This document shows positions 63,505-64,000 of a DNA stretch of 64,000 nucleotides, one piece after another (the stretch's first letter is position 1; every line of letters begins with the position of its first letter). The notes below the pieces were generated by a model. The model saw only the letters and a list, made by a program, of their open reading frames with translations, was not told the origin of the DNA and ran no database searches. The DNA is from SZUA-37 sp964472525 (lineage in GTDB: Bacteria > Pseudomonadota > Gammaproteobacteria > UBA6429 > Thiohalophilaceae). The position numbers and the translations under genes are program-made. The DNA lies in the NCBI GenBank assembly GCA_964472525.1, contig CAYYLL010000008.1:39438-103437 (forward strand), given 5' to 3'.

Positions 63505-64000
63505 ATGTTTAATCCATCAGTTACAAATTTAAAAAGTATTCTTTTAGTTACAGCATCTTTAACCATAGCCGCCTGCGGTGGTGGCGGTGGCGGTGGCGGT
63601 AATCCACCACCACCACCACCGACTCGAAATGTCGAAACTGTAGTATTTATCGGAAGTGACGGAATAGCAACAACGGGGCAAAATGAGCTATACGCGGCTG
63701 AAGATGACAGTACATCTCAAAGGATGCTGAGCAAGAATACTGTTGCCAATGACAGTAATATTTTCAAATTTGCCATATCACCCGATAAGCAATGGGTGGC
63801 CTATATTGCAGATCATGACGGTTTCGGAAAATATGAGCTTTATACCGTTGCCATTTCGGGTGGAACACCACAGCAGGTCAGTCATTCAACCAATATCTTT
63901 GAAACGGTAAAAAGTTTTCAATGGTCACCAAACAGCCGCCAGTTGGCAGGGCAAGAGCATATTAAATCACTGGACAAATTAACTCAGAGCGTAAAATATC
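63505..64000 (+). CDS. N-terminal part of Gly/Pro-rich lipoprotein with beta-propeller (cut by window end)
   Basis: The frame starts at 63505 with AGGGAG as ribosome binding site and a signal peptide ending in the lipobox IAAC. A run of eight glycines, then N and six prolines, follows the lipid cysteine. Next come TolB-like propeller blades (FAISPDKQWVAYIADHDGFG, YTVAISGGTPQQVS, FQWSPNSRQLAG). The gene runs past the window edge, so at least 165 residues are seen. It is probably a surface or periplasmic lipoprotein of unknown role. Confidence 0.8.
   Translation, partial: MFNPSVTNLKSILLVTASLTIAACGGGGGGGGNPPPPPPTRNVETVVFIGSDGIATTGQNELYAAEDDSTSQRMLSKNTVANDSNIFKFAISPDKQWVAYIADHDGFGKYELYTVAISGGTPQQVSHSTNIFETVKSFQWSPNSRQLAGQEHIKSLDKLTQSVKY

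Noticed and set aside
1..64000. tRNA genes, CRISPR arrays, prophage or intact insertion sequences
   Set aside because: No cloverleaf with conserved T-arm, no regularly spaced direct repeats, and no transposase or integrase reading frame was seen.

Overview
The window reads as chromosomal DNA of an AT-rich, probably free-living aquatic gammaproteobacterium. The evidence is the mix of families: RegB/RegA redox two-component system, NsrR, ExbB/ExbD/TonB, DsrE2, DUF1456, DUF3622 and DUF5062-like small proteins, TIGR02647, and several GGDEF/EAL proteins. Genus cannot be decided from sequence alone. No rRNA, tRNA, CRISPR array, complete insertion sequence or prophage was seen.

Layout. 0-8 kb: HDOD-GAF regulator, class I methyltransferase, MgtC-family protein, an unknown protein followed by an EptA-type phosphoethanolamine transferase, an active-looking diguanylate cyclase and a DUF502 membrane protein. 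8-13 kb: a lipid or secondary-metabolism group with a P450 and a FAAL-ACP fusion in one operon, and a divergent 4'-phosphopantetheinyl transferase and DUF374 acyltransferase. 13-19 kb: an EAL protein with a decayed GGDEF, a class I cyclic-di-GMP riboswitch whose expression platform appears to hide the ribosome binding site of a DUF1631 gene, then adk. 19-25 kb: a TonB uptake locus (exbB-exbD-tonB-receptor) followed by an Asp-box beta-propeller lipoprotein and a TlpA-like thioredoxin. 25-30.5 kb: regB-regA, then a nitric-oxide defence operon (truncated haemoglobin, flavin/2Fe-2S reductase, nsrR) behind a near-perfect NsrR-type palindrome, then an HPP-family membrane protein.

30.5-45 kb: mostly single genes of envelope, regulatory or unknown function, including a PhnD-type binding protein overlapping a GGDEF-EAL receptor, a MarR regulator divergent from a DsrE2 gene across a palindrome, a 693-residue protein with two internal repeats, and two very small membrane-protein genes (39 and 45 residues) with good ribosome binding sites. 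45-53 kb: membrane and exported unknowns, the selenium operon selD-mnmH, a secreted trypsin-like protease with three C-terminal repeats, and a ferritin-like/cytochrome c/ECF sigma operon facing an animal-type haem peroxidase gene.

55.9-60.6 kb is a zone of gene decay: a LysR remnant, a short-chain dehydrogenase pseudogene, a truncated TsdA-like cytochrome c, a C-terminal RND pump fragment and a frameshifted Asp-box lipoprotein, with one intact aldo/keto reductase (tas) among them. The window ends with an unknown lipoprotein, a HIT-superfamily protein resembling GDP-hexose phosphorylases, and the start of a Gly/Pro-rich beta-propeller lipoprotein.

Themes: cyclic-di-GMP signalling (three GGDEF/EAL proteins plus the riboswitch), redox and NO sensing (RegBA, NsrR, haem proteins), and envelope modification. 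The most distinctive items are the riboswitch-DUF1631 unit, the P450/FAAL-ACP/PPTase group, the PhnD/GGDEF-EAL pair, and the TonB/Asp-box/thioredoxin locus. All functions are read from sequence motifs by eye; no database search was run.
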